Both the position numbers and the translations under genes were made by a program. From Marinobacter sp. ATCH36 (GTDB taxonomy: Bacteria; Pseudomonadota; Gammaproteobacteria; Pseudomonadales; Oleiphilaceae): a stretch of 64,000 nucleotides of DNA. The stretch lies in contig NZ_JAMJPL010000002.1 in assembly GCF_023555055.1 (NCBI RefSeq), forward strand, positions 558,001 through 622,000. The letters run 5' to 3'. Below the pieces are notes generated by a model. It searched no databases. It had not been told where the DNA came from and saw nothing but the letters and a program-made list of their open reading frames with translations. Of the stretch, positions 9,655 to 19,669 are shown in pieces. Within the stretch, counting starts at the first letter, position 1. Each line of letters starts with the position of its first letter.

Positions 9655-9741
9655 GCCGAGGTGGTGAAATTGGTAGACACGCTAGCTTCAGGTGCTAGTG
9701 GGGGCAACCCCGTGGAGGTTCAAGTCCTCTCCTCGGCACCA
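9655..9741 (+). tRNA. tRNA-Leu (anticodon CAG)
   Basis: An 87-base tRNA with acceptor stem GCCGAGG/CCTCGGC, encoded CCA end, a long variable arm (GTGGGGGCAACCCCGT), TTCAAGTCC T-loop and anticodon stem CTAGC/GCTAG enclosing the loop TTCAGGT. This places CAG at positions 34-36 for reading CUG. The type II variable arm and G-rich D-loop confirm leucine. A short 7-bp hairpin (9741-9759) follows directly and may help transcript ending. Confidence 0.97.
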
Positions 9742-9858
9742 CTTCCTCCCTCAGGAAGTGTTACGAATCCGAAACCTTTATAAGCACATGTCACACTCAT
9801 TATTTGACAATTTTGTGCTGCATCTAGGCTTAATTCTGAAAACTGCCTGCCCTGCTTT

Positions 9859-11712
9859 TTATTCCACCAGTCCCGACAGATATTCCGATAACCGCTGATA
9901 CGTGTAGTTCACGCGAGCATAAGCCGCCGATGGCATCCTTTCAAATTCCCGACCACAGGCTCTGCTGCCGCCATAGCGGTTCAGATAAGCGGAGCTGATC
10001 AGGTTCGGTTGATCTTCTACAAATTCATTCGAAGCTTCAAAGAGGTAGTAAAATGCCCACTCGAAACCTTCGCTATTATTGACACCCTCGGTAGAAGCCA
10101 TCATTTCGTCAAGGAAGCCAAACCTAAGGGGGCGCAACTGGCTTTTCCGATTATCATACTCCAGCGCAAGTGAGCCAAAACCAACCGGCTGCGGCCTATT
10201 TCCGGTTACGGTGTAGGATTGCCGGGCGGAAACGACCAGCAGAGCGTCCCGATCATCCGGATCAACGTCGTTCTCGCAGCTCTGGACCCCGCTGGTTAAT
10301 GTCATGTTCTCTTCCTCAATCCCGTCGACCGTGCGAGCGACACCGAAAAAAGCGTCATTACCGAACCCGTAATCAGGCTCCAGCACTTCGGTTTTATCGT
10401 CTGAGATTACGGTCAGCGACTGGACCTTTGCATCCGCCAAAGTCCACTCATAAGCGATTGCCGCGGGGCCACCCGGTTCTGATGAATCCGCCAGAGCACC
10501 ATGGCAAGTGGTCGTAGTTTCAAATGTCGCCCGGCGATTCTCCCAGTCAAACACCAGCCGCTCATCCGGACCTTCATTCTCGTAAAAACTGGCGCTTTGC
10601 TGCGACAGCAAGATACCCGGCATCCACTGCGTACCGGTATCCGCAATCTTGCCGCGGGCGTTAATCAGGCGGGCCATTTCTCTCAACGATGGCATCATGC
10701 AGCCGTGGACGGTAATGGACGTTACCCGCCCGTCTTCAGAATAATCAAACATCAGTTCTGCAGACACGCTCAAGTTGGAAATGGAAGCCGGCAACTCACT
10801 CCCCTCTCCCTGCGCCAGAATCGTCTGACGCTCCAGAACAACCGGGTCGTCCAATTCAACCGGCACTTCAGGCAGCGACAGTTCGTCAACATTGACGTTC
10901 TCGTAGTTACCCTGGGAAGCAGCTTCGTCAACCACCTTCACGACGTCGAGCGCATTACGGACGAACGATACACCCAACAGGTACACCGCCTCCTTGCTCA
11001 GGAAACGCTCTTTCCCGTTACCATTACGCAGAAGACTGCCATACTCTTCCGGGAACTGGCTGGCCATGAAGCGGGCAAAAGCACGGGCATAGGCATGGGC
11101 CCGGTGATCGCCGGATTTCACATAGTCGCTGACCAGATTGACGTTCCCGAGCGCGTCCGCCAGCTCGTTGGTGGTCGCCGTCAAGTCCTGCACACCGATC
11201 ACCCGGCGCTGGCGCACCAGTGTGCTGAGAGGCGTGACGTTCCGCACTCCTGGAGGTGCGCTGAGCATGTAGGCGTCTTCCAGCACCACCTCGCCGATAC
11301 GGGTTTGCTCCAGCGTCTGGCCCGGGATAATGACCGCAAACAGGGGAAAATCCCGGGGGTCGATGTCTGGTGATATCGATGGGTCCTGCACCAGCTCTGA
11401 GATATCGAGGGCAAACTTGCCATCTTCGCCGGTCATGGCGGTGGGCTCACCATTGAGTAAGGTGATTTCCGTGCCGGAACTGTTCTCAATGGTGATAGGC
11501 CCGGCGGTGTACTGGCTGTCGCCATCCATATCCAGCCATACCCGTGCATTACGCAGGTAGCCGTCAATAACTCTACCGATATAGGACACCGGTTCGCTAA
11601 AGCCCTCGCCGTCAAAATCGCGGCCATCAACCGGTGACTCGTCAGAATCCTCGCCACATCCGGCCAGGGCAAGTGTGAACAGGGCAATTGTAATGGGGAG
11701 CAGGCGGTTCAT
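9859..11712 (-). CDS. Large secreted lipoprotein with Ca-binding-like N-terminal region
   Basis: A 617-residue protein with a lipoprotein signal (MNRLLPITIALFTLALAGC, lipobox LAGC). An acidic linker (GEDSDESPVDGRDFDGEG) is followed by a domain of about 30-130 with GYLRNARVWLDMDGDSQYT. DMDGDSQYT is an Asp-rich loop like EF-hand or dockerin calcium sites, and the next part resembles the cleaved-adhesin-type 'GATVFLDLNGN' lipoprotein domain. The rest (200-617) I do not recognise; several cysteines suggest disulfides. ATG 11724 is an alternative start, but AAGGA sits only two bases before it. Probably outer-membrane anchored. It is a single gene, with the tRNA upstream on the other strand. Confidence 0.75.
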   Translation of the reverse strand: MNRLLPITIALFTLALAGCGEDSDESPVDGRDFDGEGFSEPVSYIGRVIDGYLRNARVWLDMDGDSQYTAGPITIENSSGTEITLLNGEPTAMTGEDGKFALDISELVQDPSISPDIDPRDFPLFAVIIPGQTLEQTRIGEVVLEDAYMLSAPPGVRNVTPLSTLVRQRRVIGVQDLTATTNELADALGNVNLVSDYVKSGDHRAHAYARAFARFMASQFPEEYGSLLRNGNGKERFLSKEAVYLLGVSFVRNALDVVKVVDEAASQGNYENVNVDELSLPEVPVELDDPVVLERQTILAQGEGSELPASISNLSVSAELMFDYSEDGRVTSITVHGCMMPSLREMARLINARGKIADTGTQWMPGILLSQQSASFYENEGPDERLVFDWENRRATFETTTTCHGALADSSEPGGPAAIAYEWTLADAKVQSLTVISDDKTEVLEPDYGFGNDAFFGVARTVDGIEEENMTLTSGVQSCENDVDPDDRDALLVVSARQSYTVTGNRPQPVGFGSLALEYDNRKSQLRPLRFGFLDEMMASTEGVNNSEGFEWAFYYLFEASNEFVEDQPNLISSAYLNRYGGSRACGREFERMPSAAYARVNYTYQRLSEYLSGLVE

Positions 11713-11813
11713 TGCGGCAACCATTATCCTTGTTAGAGGTTGTGCCGCTACTTTAGGGGATGTTGCCGGAGGGAACCTTGACAGGATTGGCAGTTTGTAA
11801 ACTTTGGTAACAA

Positions 11814-11844
11814 AACGCGCCGTCGGGGAAGCCGGCGGCGCGTT
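11814..11844 (-). terminator. Terminator after the acyl-CoA dehydrogenase gene
   Basis: On the minus strand the stem AACGCGCCG/CGGCGCGTT (11836-11844 with 11814-11822), with a 13-base loop, runs into GTTTTGTTA. It lies 19 bases past the stop of the acyl-CoA dehydrogenase gene. Confidence 0.8.
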
Positions 11845-11862
11845 GAACTATCCTATTTTTCT

Positions 11863-13008
11863 TCAGAATGAGCGTGCAACGATCTCTTTCATGATCTCGT
11901 TGGTGCCGGCATAGATGCGCTGTACCCGGGAATCGGCCCAGGCTCGGGCAATGGGGTACTCCCACATATAACCGTAGCCACCGTGAAGCTGAACGCATTC
12001 ATCCATGACTTTGCACTGCAGATCCGTGGTGTGCTGCTTCAGCATGGCTGCGGTGGGAATGTCCAGCTTCTTGTCCAGGTGCAGTTCCAGACAGCGATCA
12101 GTGAATACCCGGGCTGCGGTGATTTCCGCTTTCATTTCCGCCATTTTGAAGCGGGTATTCTGGAACGCGATGACCGGCTTACCGAACGCCTTTCGCTCCT
12201 TGACGTAATCCAGTGTCCACTGCCATGCAGCTTCTGCAGCCGCTACAGCGGTCAGAGCCACCTGCAAACGTTCGGCGGGAAGCTCCGACATCAACTGGAA
12301 GAAGCCCTGGCCTTCCATAGAGCCGAGAAGTTTGTCCGCCGGCACTTTCACATCCTGAAAGAACAGCTCGGAGGTGTCCTGGGCCTTCATCCCCACTTTG
12401 TTGAGGTTCTGCCCTTTCTCGAAACCTCCCCAGGCGCTTTCGACCAGTAGCAGGCTGGTGCCCTTGGCACCCTCCTTCGGGTCGGTCTTGGCCACCACAA
12501 TCACCAGGTCGGCCAGCTGGCCGTTGGTGATGAAGGTTTTCGAGCCGTTAAGCACGTAGTGATCGCCCGCCTCGTTCTTCACCGCCGTGGACTTTATTCC
12601 CTGAAGGTCAGAGCCAGCCCCAGGCTCGGTCATGGCAATGGCTCCGATCATTTCGCCAGAAGCCAGTTTAGGCAGGTAATACTGTTTTTGTTCTTCGGAA
12701 CCGTAATTGAGGATGTAAGGGGCGACAATGTCGGAATGTAGGGTCCAGCCAATACCGGACAGGCCCGCCCTCGACACCTCTTCCATGATCACCGCACTGT
12801 AGCGGAAATCAGCTCCTACCCCACCGTACTCTTCCGGCATCGTGGGGCAGAGAAAACCCAGCTCGCCGGCCTTGGTCCAAAGCTCCCGGCTTACCTGACC
12901 GTCTTTTTCCCATTGCTCGTGGTAGGGCGCCGCTTCCTGCTGCAGGAACTTGCGGACGGAATCCCGGAAACCTTCAAGGTCGGCATCGAAGAGCGTGCGT
13001 GGAATCAT
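11863..13008 (-). CDS. Acyl-CoA dehydrogenase
   Basis: FAD-dependent enzyme of fatty-acid or branched-chain acyl-CoA oxidation; the acyl substrate cannot be read from sequence. 381 residues, normal length. The N-terminal helical domain is followed by the FAD-contacting IAMTEPGAGSDLQGI strand at about 124-138, and the C-terminal helical domain ends with QLHGGYGYMWEYPIARAWAD and RIYAGTNEIMKEI. ATG 13008 has GAGG seven bases upstream; an earlier in-frame start at 13080 is less likely. It appears to be a single-gene unit with its own terminator. Confidence 0.93.
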   Translation of the reverse strand: MIPRTLFDADLEGFRDSVRKFLQQEAAPYHEQWEKDGQVSRELWTKAGELGFLCPTMPEEYGGVGADFRYSAVIMEEVSRAGLSGIGWTLHSDIVAPYILNYGSEEQKQYYLPKLASGEMIGAIAMTEPGAGSDLQGIKSTAVKNEAGDHYVLNGSKTFITNGQLADLVIVVAKTDPKEGAKGTSLLLVESAWGGFEKGQNLNKVGMKAQDTSELFFQDVKVPADKLLGSMEGQGFFQLMSELPAERLQVALTAVAAAEAAWQWTLDYVKERKAFGKPVIAFQNTRFKMAEMKAEITAARVFTDRCLELHLDKKLDIPTAAMLKQHTTDLQCKVMDECVQLHGGYGYMWEYPIARAWADSRVQRIYAGTNEIMKEIVARSF

Positions 13009-13126
13009 GGTGAACCTCGGTGAATGACTGTCTTGTGATTGTCGTTCACCAAGTCTCGGGGGAGCGGCGTTTTCGCTCAATGATGAAAAGCATCAATCGG
13101 GCTGGCCAAAACCATCGCCGGGCGCT

Positions 13127-13774
13127 TCAGACGGGTTGCTTCGCCTTGAGCCGCGCCTCACCCCAGCGGGGCATCAGGTCCTGGGGCAGGCCCAGGTGAT
13201 CAAGCAGGCGGGCAACAATGAAGTCCACCAGATCGTTCACCGATTGCGGTTGGTGATAGAAGCCGGGGCTGGCCGGCATGATGACCGCACCCATGCGGGT
13301 CAGGCGCAACATGTTGTCCAGGTGTACCTCGGAATAAGGCGCTTCCCGGGGCACCAGGATCAACTGCCGCCGCTCTTTCAGGGCCACATCGCCAGCCCTC
13401 TCAATCAGGTTATTGCTGGCACCGGTGGCCAGTGCAGAGAGGGTGCCGGTGCTGCAGGGGCAAATCACCAGCGGCGCCTTCTCACCGGAGCCGGAGGCCG
13501 GCGGGGAAAACCAGTCTTCCCGCCCGAACACCAATACCTGTCCTGGCCGGGCGCCAGCATAGCTGGTCAAAACTTCCTGCATGGCAGGCGTGTTGCCGGG
13601 TAATTTCAGGTCGGTTTCCGTGGCAATCACCACCTGGGCAGCCTTGCTGACCATCACATGTACCCGGCAATCCGCCGCCACCAGGCATTGCAGCAGGCGA
13701 AGGCCGTACTGGGCGCCGGAAGCGCCGGTGAAGGCAAGGTTGATGACCCGCTGGTTTTCTGGTGTTGCTGTCAT
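13127..13774 (-). CDS. ubiX: Flavin prenyltransferase UbiX
   Basis: Makes prenylated FMN, the cofactor of the UbiD decarboxylase in ubiquinone synthesis. 215 residues. It has the UbiX signature [18 protein letters not shown] at 10-27, the [28 protein letters not shown] region (quoted here by its ends) near 120-145, and the terminal [20 protein letters not shown] segment. It lies 39 bases downstream of mpl on the same strand, an arrangement shared with Pseudomonas relatives. Confidence 0.95.
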   Translation of the reverse strand: MTATPENQRVINLAFTGASGAQYGLRLLQCLVAADCRVHVMVSKAAQVVIATETDLKLPGNTPAMQEVLTSYAGARPGQVLVFGREDWFSPPASGSGEKAPLVICPCSTGTLSALATGASNNLIERAGDVALKERRQLILVPREAPYSEVHLDNMLRLTRMGAVIMPASPGFYHQPQSVNDLVDFIVARLLDHLGLPQDLMPRWGEARLKAKQPV

Positions 13775-13813
13775 GCTGGAATTCCCTGATTCGTTTTAGA
13801 GGCAAACGCCCTG

Positions 13814-15208
13814 TCAGCCGGTTTTACGTTCAAGTTCCGCGATCAGCTTCTGGTGGATACCACCAAAACCGCCATTGCTCATAATGACAATATGGCAGGG
13901 GCCAGACACCTGTTCCAGAACCCGGCCAATCATCGCTTCCACGGTGGATTCCACGCTGTGGTGATGCGGCGCTTCTGCCGTGGCGTTGTGACCTTCTATC
14001 AACGCGGGTAGCCAGTCCATCTGGTTCAGGTTGGCCCAGATCACCCTGTCAGCTGCTGCTGCACTGGGCAGCAGGGTTTGCTGGTGCACCCCTTGTTGCA
14101 TGGTATTGGAGCGTGGTTCGATCAGGGCAAGGATGGTCTCGTCGCCGACTTTGTTGCGTAAACCTTCAAGGGTGGTGGTGATGGCCGTGGGGTGATGGGC
14201 GAAGTCGTCGTAAACGTGGATTCCGTCGATCTGTGCCAGCAACTCCATCCGCCGTTTGACTCCGGAGAACCGGCACAGTGCCGCCACCGCGTGATCCGGG
14301 GTCACTCCGACGTGGCGGGCCGCAGCGATTGCGGCCAGTGCGTTGCGAACGTTGTGTAGCCCGGTCTGATACCATTTGACAGCCGCTACAGGCTGTTCGT
14401 GATGAACCACCATGAAGCGACTGCCATCCTCCGCCAGTAACTCCGCCCGCCAGTCGGCCATATAAGGTACCTCACTGCCGACAGAAGTCGCCTGAACACT
14501 GGTCCAGCAGCCCAATTCCAGCGCCCTGTCGAGATGGGTATCCAGCGCCGGACGCACGATCAGCCCGCGCGAGGGCACGGTTCTGACAAGATGGTGGAAC
14601 TGGCGTTCGATGGCTTCCACGTTATCGAAGATGTCGGCGTGATCGAACTCCAGATTATTGAGAATCAGAGTATGGGGCCGGTAGTGAACGAATTTGGAGC
14701 GCTTGTCGAAAAAGGCGCTGTCGTATTCATCCGCCTCGATCACAAAAAAGTCACTGTTACCCAGCCGGGCAGATACCGGGAAATCGTTGGGCACACCGCC
14801 TACCAGGTAACCGGCCTCGAACCCCGCCTGATCAAGGATCCACAACAGCATCGCGGTTGTCGTGGTTTTGCCGTGGGTGCCGGCCACTGCCAGTACCCAG
14901 CGATGGCGTAACACTTCCCGGGCCAGCCATTCCGGACCCGACATGTAGTCAATATTCTGGTTAAGAACGGCTTCCACCTCCGGGTTGCCACGGGACATGG
15001 CGTTGCCAATCAGCACCAGGTCCGGCCGGGGCTTGAGGTTGTCAGAGTGGTAACCCTCCATCAGGCCGATACCCTGGGCTTCCAGTTGGGTGCTCATGGG
15101 CGGATACACCCCCTGGTCGGAGCCAGTCACGGTGTGCCCCAGCTCTCTTGCCAAAACAGCCAGGCTGCCCATGAAGGTGCCACAGATTCCCAGGATATGA
15201 ATATGCAT
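13814..15208 (-). CDS. mpl: UDP-MurNAc:L-Ala-gamma-D-Glu-mDAP ligase (murein tripeptide ligase)
   Basis: Recycles cell-wall tripeptide by ligating it to UDP-MurNAc in the cytoplasm. The 464-residue Mur-ligase fold includes the N-terminal Rossmann-like domain (HILGICGTFMGSLAVLAREL), the ATP loop AVAGTHGKTTTTAML at about 106-120, the central EADEYDSAFFDKRSKFVHY and a C-terminal domain with VYDDFAHHPTAI. The N-terminal GICGTFMGS rather than GIGGxGM distinguishes Mpl from MurC. Divergent from the phosphofructokinase gene. Confidence 0.95.
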   Translation of the reverse strand: MHIHILGICGTFMGSLAVLARELGHTVTGSDQGVYPPMSTQLEAQGIGLMEGYHSDNLKPRPDLVLIGNAMSRGNPEVEAVLNQNIDYMSGPEWLAREVLRHRWVLAVAGTHGKTTTTAMLLWILDQAGFEAGYLVGGVPNDFPVSARLGNSDFFVIEADEYDSAFFDKRSKFVHYRPHTLILNNLEFDHADIFDNVEAIERQFHHLVRTVPSRGLIVRPALDTHLDRALELGCWTSVQATSVGSEVPYMADWRAELLAEDGSRFMVVHHEQPVAAVKWYQTGLHNVRNALAAIAAARHVGVTPDHAVAALCRFSGVKRRMELLAQIDGIHVYDDFAHHPTAITTTLEGLRNKVGDETILALIEPRSNTMQQGVHQQTLLPSAAAADRVIWANLNQMDWLPALIEGHNATAEAPHHHSVESTVEAMIGRVLEQVSGPCHIVIMSNGGFGGIHQKLIAELERKTG

Positions 15209-15362
15209 TCGGTTGCCGACCTCTTGAATGAAACCTGCAAAGCGTCCCGTATAGAGTGCAGGCCGTCAAGCCTTCGTTACGACGTTTGATGTCATGAAAA
15301 AAACCAGCGATTGGCGTATCATCTGCCGCACTCGATGAAACTGCAGGAGGCAACAGCCGGAA

Positions 15363-16625
15363 ATGGCCACCAGAAACGCATTCTACGCCCAGTCAGGCGG
15401 TGTAACCGCCGTCATTAACGCCACCGCCTGCGGGCTGATCCAGACTGCTCGCAAACACCCGGACCAGATCGGAAAGGTCTACGCCGGGCGTAACGGTATC
15501 ATCGGCGCGCTGAAAGAAGAGCTGATCGATACCAGCCTGGAAACGGATGACGACATCCATGCGCTGATTCACACTCCCGGCGGTGCGTTCGGGTCCTGTC
15601 GCCACAAACTGAAAAACTTTTCCGAGAACAAGCGGGAATACGAGCGATTGATCGAAGTATTCCGCGCCCACGACATTGGCTATTTCTTCTACAACGGCGG
15701 CGGGGATTCCCAGGACACCGCCTACAAGGTATCGCAGCTTGCCGAGAAAATGGGCTACCCGATTACCTGCATCGGCATTCCCAAGACGGTGGACAATGAC
15801 CTGCCCTTTACCGATTGCTGCCCCGGCTTTGGCTCAGTAGCGAAATACATTGCTACCTCCACCCTGGAAGCCAGCCTGGACATCCGCTCCATGTGCGAGT
15901 CCTCCACCAAGGTGTTCATCCTGGAGGTAATGGGGCGACACGCGGGCTGGATTGCCGCATCGGGTGGCCTTGCCGGCAAAGGGGAAGGCGAGCCGCCCCA
16001 CATCATTCTGTTCCCGGAAGTACCGTTCGAGCGGGAAAGGTTCCTGGAGCGGGTGGACTTCTGCGTCAAGGAGTATGGTTACTGCGTCGTGGTTGCCTCG
16101 GAAGGCGCCCAGTATGAAGACGGCCGCTTCCTGGCCGATGCCGGTGCCAAGGATGCCTTCGGCCATACCCAGCTTGGCGGTGTCGCCCCGGCCCTGGCCA
16201 ACATGGTGCGCCAGGCCCTGGGCTACAAATACCACTGGGCCGTGGCGGATTACCTTCAACGCAGCGCCCGCCATATTGCCTCCGCTACGGATGTGGAGCA
16301 GGCTTACGCAGTAGGCAAAGTGGCCGTGGAAATGGCTCTAGCTGGAAAGCAGGCACTGATGCCCACCATTGTTCGCGAGCAGTCACGCCCGTATCGCTGG
16401 CATATTGGCGAAGCGCCTCTCTCAGAGGTTGCCAACCAGGAAAAGAAAATGCCGATCCACTTCATTACCGACGATGGTTACGGCATCACACAGGATTGCC
16501 GCGACTACCTTGAACCATTGATTTACGGTGAGAGTTTCCCGCCGTTTGACGATGGGTTGCCGCGGGTAGCGAAACTGAAAAACCAGCTGGTCGAGAAGAA
16601 GCTGAAGGCCGATTTCCAGATCTGA
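15363..16625 (+). CDS. Phosphofructokinase, PPi-type
   Basis: Phosphorylates fructose-6-phosphate (reversible with pyrophosphate). 420 residues, longer than the 320-residue ATP enzyme of Escherichia coli. Visible motifs are GGVTAVINATACG at the start, the phosphoryl-donor loop GGGDSQDTAYK (GGD followed by S rather than the G of ATP enzymes), the catalytic IPKTVDNDLPFTD and the substrate-binding MGRHAGWIAA. GGAGG lies 12 bases upstream of ATG 15363. A strong terminator follows. The PPi dependence is inferred from the donor-loop sequence and family length. Confidence 0.9.
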   Translation: MATRNAFYAQSGGVTAVINATACGLIQTARKHPDQIGKVYAGRNGIIGALKEELIDTSLETDDDIHALIHTPGGAFGSCRHKLKNFSENKREYERLIEVFRAHDIGYFFYNGGGDSQDTAYKVSQLAEKMGYPITCIGIPKTVDNDLPFTDCCPGFGSVAKYIATSTLEASLDIRSMCESSTKVFILEVMGRHAGWIAASGGLAGKGEGEPPHIILFPEVPFERERFLERVDFCVKEYGYCVVVASEGAQYEDGRFLADAGAKDAFGHTQLGGVAPALANMVRQALGYKYHWAVADYLQRSARHIASATDVEQAYAVGKVAVEMALAGKQALMPTIVREQSRPYRWHIGEAPLSEVANQEKKMPIHFITDDGYGITQDCRDYLEPLIYGESFPPFDDGLPRVAKLKNQLVEKKLKADFQI

Positions 16626-16640
16626 TCGGCCTGCAAACTA

Positions 16641-16677
16641 AAAAGGCGCCCCCTGGTTGAAGGGGAGCGCCTTTTTT
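16641..16677. terminator. Bidirectional terminator
   Basis: A near-perfect hairpin (AAAAGGCGC-CCCCT with AGGGG-GCGCCTTTT, loop GGTTGA) is followed by a T-run on the plus strand and preceded by A's on the left side. It lies between the convergent phosphofructokinase and glutaredoxin genes. Confidence 0.9.
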
Positions 16678-16690
16678 TGTGCTCGTTCAA

Positions 16691-16942
16691 TCAGTTGGCC
16701 GTGGTGCCGACCCTCTCCAGGTACTCTGAAAAATGATCGAACCCGCCAATATGCTCCTGGCCCACGAAGATCTGCGGCACGGTATGAACCGGCTTACCAA
16801 TGGTTTTCGACAGGTCTTCTTTGCTGATCCCCTCCTCGACAATGTCAACGTAGCGATAGGGAAAATCATTGATTTCGCAAAGCTGCCTTGCACGCATACA
16901 GAAACCACAGGAAGCGCGGCCAAAAATAGTGACTTGCTCCAT
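16691..16942 (-). CDS. Glutaredoxin (GrxC-like)
   Basis: A small thioredoxin-fold dithiol oxidoreductase of 83 residues, the usual glutaredoxin length. The active site is CGFC (residues 12-15, in RASCGFCMRA) in place of the more common CPYC. Glutathione-contact elements are present: HTVPQIFVGQEHIGGFDHF includes the cis-proline TVP and the GG-D motif. ATG 16942 follows GGAG by seven bases. It stands alone between a terminator and the chemoreceptor gene. Confidence 0.94.
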   Translation of the reverse strand: MEQVTIFGRASCGFCMRARQLCEINDFPYRYVDIVEEGISKEDLSKTIGKPVHTVPQIFVGQEHIGGFDHFSEYLERVGTTAN

Positions 16943-17068
16943 ACTTTCACTCCAGGTCCGGAAAATAGGCGGGCTTTCACAGCCTCGAACAACTTGCAGT
17001 ATGATCGCCCGCCTGCTGAAAATAAAATTGACGGGCTGAATGGTACCGATAGCAATCGTCGATGCAAA

Positions 17069-19195
17069 TCAGGTTTTTAGGCGACTCAGCTCGGAGTCCA
17101 GCGCCCGTACCTGATCATCCAGAGTGCGCCCACTGCCACTTACTCTCTGCGCAAGAGCTCGCAGGTCGTTAGCGGCGTCACCAATACGAGTCAGGTTCTG
17201 GTTGATTTCCTCACTGACAGAACTCTGCTCCTCTGCCGCTGTCGCCACGTGAGTCACATGCTCAACGATGGTTGCGATTCGCTCCACTACCGAAGCCAGG
17301 GAATGGTCTGCTTCACGGGTACCGTCGACTGCCCGTGTGGCGCGGTCAACACCACTCTGAATGACGGTAACGGCGCCGCTTACATCGTTTTGCAGGCCAT
17401 CGATCATCTGACTGATTTCGTCGGTGGACTCACGGGTGCGGGACGCGAGGGTTCTTACCTCATCCGCCACAACCGCAAAACCGCGGCCCTGCTCCCCTGC
17501 CCGGGCCGCTTCAATGGCGGCATTCAGGGCTAACAGGTTGGTCTGCTCCGCAATCCCCCGGATAACCTCAAGAATTCGGTTTATATCCTCACTACGGGTG
17601 GCAACATGGCTGATAGCGGTGCTTGCTTCGTCCATATCCCCGGCGAGCGCGCTGACCCCATCAAGAGCTGACGCCAGCGTATCCTTGGTAAAGCGAACGC
17701 CATCCTGTGCCATTTGAGCGTTTTCCGCCGCTTCACCGGCGAACCCGGCAACTTCGCCGGCAGCCGCAGACATTTCATTCATTGCGGTTACGACACTCTC
17801 GATATCCTGATGCTGGCGTTCCGTCTGGTCATCGGTTTCCCCGGCAATCGCGCCCACATCAGCCGCCTGCTGGCTGACCTTTCCGTTGACCTTTTTCAAG
17901 TCGTTGATCATTTCCCGTAGCCGGCCAAGGAATCTGTTGAACCCACCAGCGAGCTCAATCAACTCCGCATGGGTATCAATATCCAGCTCGCGGGTGAGAT
18001 CTCCCTCAGCACTGGCAAGGTTTTTCATGCGATCACGAATCTCATCGAGCGGCTTGGTGACCGAGCGTACCAGCACAACCAAAACCAGTATCGCGATAAT
18101 CGATACCAGCACACCAACCATGGCCTGTCGCCCGGCTGTCGTATTCACCTCACTGGACAAAAGCCCGGTAATCGCTGCGACGTCCGCCAGAGCCGTTTCA
18201 CGAGGCAGCTCGATCAGCAGCGACCACTGGGTATCCGACAGGGCAATATCGATGGGATAGGACACCGCCAGCGTTTGTCCGTCGTCGTAGGTGCCGTCGC
18301 CAAGGTGCAGAGAGGTGTATTCATCGCCCTGCTCTGGCAGCGCCTCCGACAGTGGCCGGCCCAGGTGATCACTATAGTGACTGGAAGCGGCTATCAGGCC
18401 TTTGTTGCTGAGCAGGGTAACCCGGGATTCGCCGTCATAGAGCTCACGGCTGACATTCTGAATTGTTTGCTGCAACGTAGACAGGTTGATATCAACCCCC
18501 GTCACACCGGCAAACTCGTTGTCCTTGATAATAGGCATTACCAGGCTGGTCATCAGCTCGGAATACCCCTCCTCGATTTCATACTCGTAGGGCTCCATGA
18601 TGCAGGGCTTTCTGGTATCCCTGGAGCACAGGTACCACTCCGCTTCACGAATTCCGAATTCGTTGCGGGCATCCAGGTACTTTACCGCCGGGTCTTCCGT
18701 GCGACTGAACTCCACTTCTCCTTCCGGTGTGCGATAGTAGTAAATCTCCAGAGTGCCCTGGTCACTGCTATGGTCTTCCACACCTCCGGTAAAATAACGG
18801 TCCTGGCCATCGTAAGCGTCGGGTTCGAACTGGGCGTAGATGGAGCTGAGGCTGTTCTGCTCCTGCAGAATCGCTCCGATGGTTTCCTGCATGTCAATCC
18901 GGCTTATACGCCCGGAGCTGTCGGCCTGGATATTCCGACTGATCACGTTGCGAACCACTTCCGGCGTCCGGTAGGCTGTCGCAAACATACCGCTGACCAG
19001 TTCTCCATACTTTCCGGCTGTCGCATTCAGGCGATCAACGGCCATTTTCTGGACGGTTTCACGGGTTTCGGAGGTGATCCTCTGCTCCATTTGCCCGAGG
19101 GACAGCTGCGCCGTCACGACGATGCTGATGCCCATAACCAGCAGAAGAGTAATGACAAGGGCATAAAGTTTGAAGCGAAGTGACAGCTTTCTCAT
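17069..19195 (-). CDS. Methyl-accepting chemotaxis protein with dCache-like sensor
   Basis: A membrane chemoreceptor of 708 residues. TM1 is at about 10-30 ([18 protein letters not shown]). A periplasmic region of about 310 residues has the double-PAS (dCache) layout, ligand unknown. TM2 is near 355-375 ([18 protein letters not shown]), followed by a HAMP domain. The cytoplasmic signalling coil carries the conserved tip [20 protein letters not shown] and [18 protein letters not shown] 19195 (MRKLSLRFK) is preferred to an upstream frame start because TM1 then begins at the usual distance. No C-terminal CheR pentapeptide is visible. Confidence 0.94.
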   Translation of the reverse strand: MRKLSLRFKLYALVITLLLVMGISIVVTAQLSLGQMEQRITSETRETVQKMAVDRLNATAGKYGELVSGMFATAYRTPEVVRNVISRNIQADSSGRISRIDMQETIGAILQEQNSLSSIYAQFEPDAYDGQDRYFTGGVEDHSSDQGTLEIYYYRTPEGEVEFSRTEDPAVKYLDARNEFGIREAEWYLCSRDTRKPCIMEPYEYEIEEGYSELMTSLVMPIIKDNEFAGVTGVDINLSTLQQTIQNVSRELYDGESRVTLLSNKGLIAASSHYSDHLGRPLSEALPEQGDEYTSLHLGDGTYDDGQTLAVSYPIDIALSDTQWSLLIELPRETALADVAAITGLLSSEVNTTAGRQAMVGVLVSIIAILVLVVLVRSVTKPLDEIRDRMKNLASAEGDLTRELDIDTHAELIELAGGFNRFLGRLREMINDLKKVNGKVSQQAADVGAIAGETDDQTERQHQDIESVVTAMNEMSAAAGEVAGFAGEAAENAQMAQDGVRFTKDTLASALDGVSALAGDMDEASTAISHVATRSEDINRILEVIRGIAEQTNLLALNAAIEAARAGEQGRGFAVVADEVRTLASRTRESTDEISQMIDGLQNDVSGAVTVIQSGVDRATRAVDGTREADHSLASVVERIATIVEHVTHVATAAEEQSSVSEEINQNLTRIGDAANDLRALAQRVSGSGRTLDDQVRALDSELSRLKT

Positions 19196-19228
19196 TGGTA
19201 CAACAACCTGTCTTGATGGGGAGTAGCA

Positions 19229-19669
19229 TTGGCCTATCTGACCCTTTTCATGACCGCCCTCGCTGCCGCAACGCTGTTGCCCGCGTACTCGGAAATTCTG
19301 CTCGGCGGCATGGTCACACAAGGCTATTCACTATGGTGGATATGGTTCTGGGCCACTGCCGGCAACACTACCGGCTCAGTGATTAATGGGGTTATCGGCA
19401 GGCAAGTGGATCGCTTTAAGCACAAACGCTGGTTTCCGATCACCGAAATTCAGTTGGAGAAAGCCCGCGTAAGGTTCAACCGCTACGGACAGTGGTCTCT
19501 GCTTATGGGGTGGCTGCCCATAGGTGGCGACGCTTTAACCCTGGTGGGAGGCATTATGCGCGTACCCTGGCTCAACTTTGTGGTGCTGGTGGGCATTGGC
19601 AAGGGTATACGCTATGCGTTGGTAATATGGCTGGTGCTTGAGGCGTCCGGTGTTCCCGGGTCACCGTAG
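19229..19669 (+). CDS. YqaA-family (SNARE/DedA-like) membrane protein
   Basis: A 146-residue polytopic protein of the YqaA/DedA-related group, role in envelope homeostasis not established. It begins at TTG 19229, which has GGGGAG six bases upstream. Visible features are four to five hydrophobic segments (1-20, 32-50, 90-110, 118-142), [17 protein letters not shown] and [18 protein letters not shown], which match the family. Its last 58 bases overlap the 3' end of the convergent UbiB-family gene. Expression from both strands over this overlap is possible. Confidence 0.85.
   Translation: MAYLTLFMTALAAATLLPAYSEILLGGMVTQGYSLWWIWFWATAGNTTGSVINGVIGRQVDRFKHKRWFPITEIQLEKARVRFNRYGQWSLLMGWLPIGGDALTLVGGIMRVPWLNFVVLVGIGKGIRYALVIWLVLEASGVPGSP

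Noticed and set aside
17969-19183. A 404-codon plus-strand open frame opposite the chemoreceptor
   Set aside because: The minus-strand protein has complete chemoreceptor motifs, and this frame has none.
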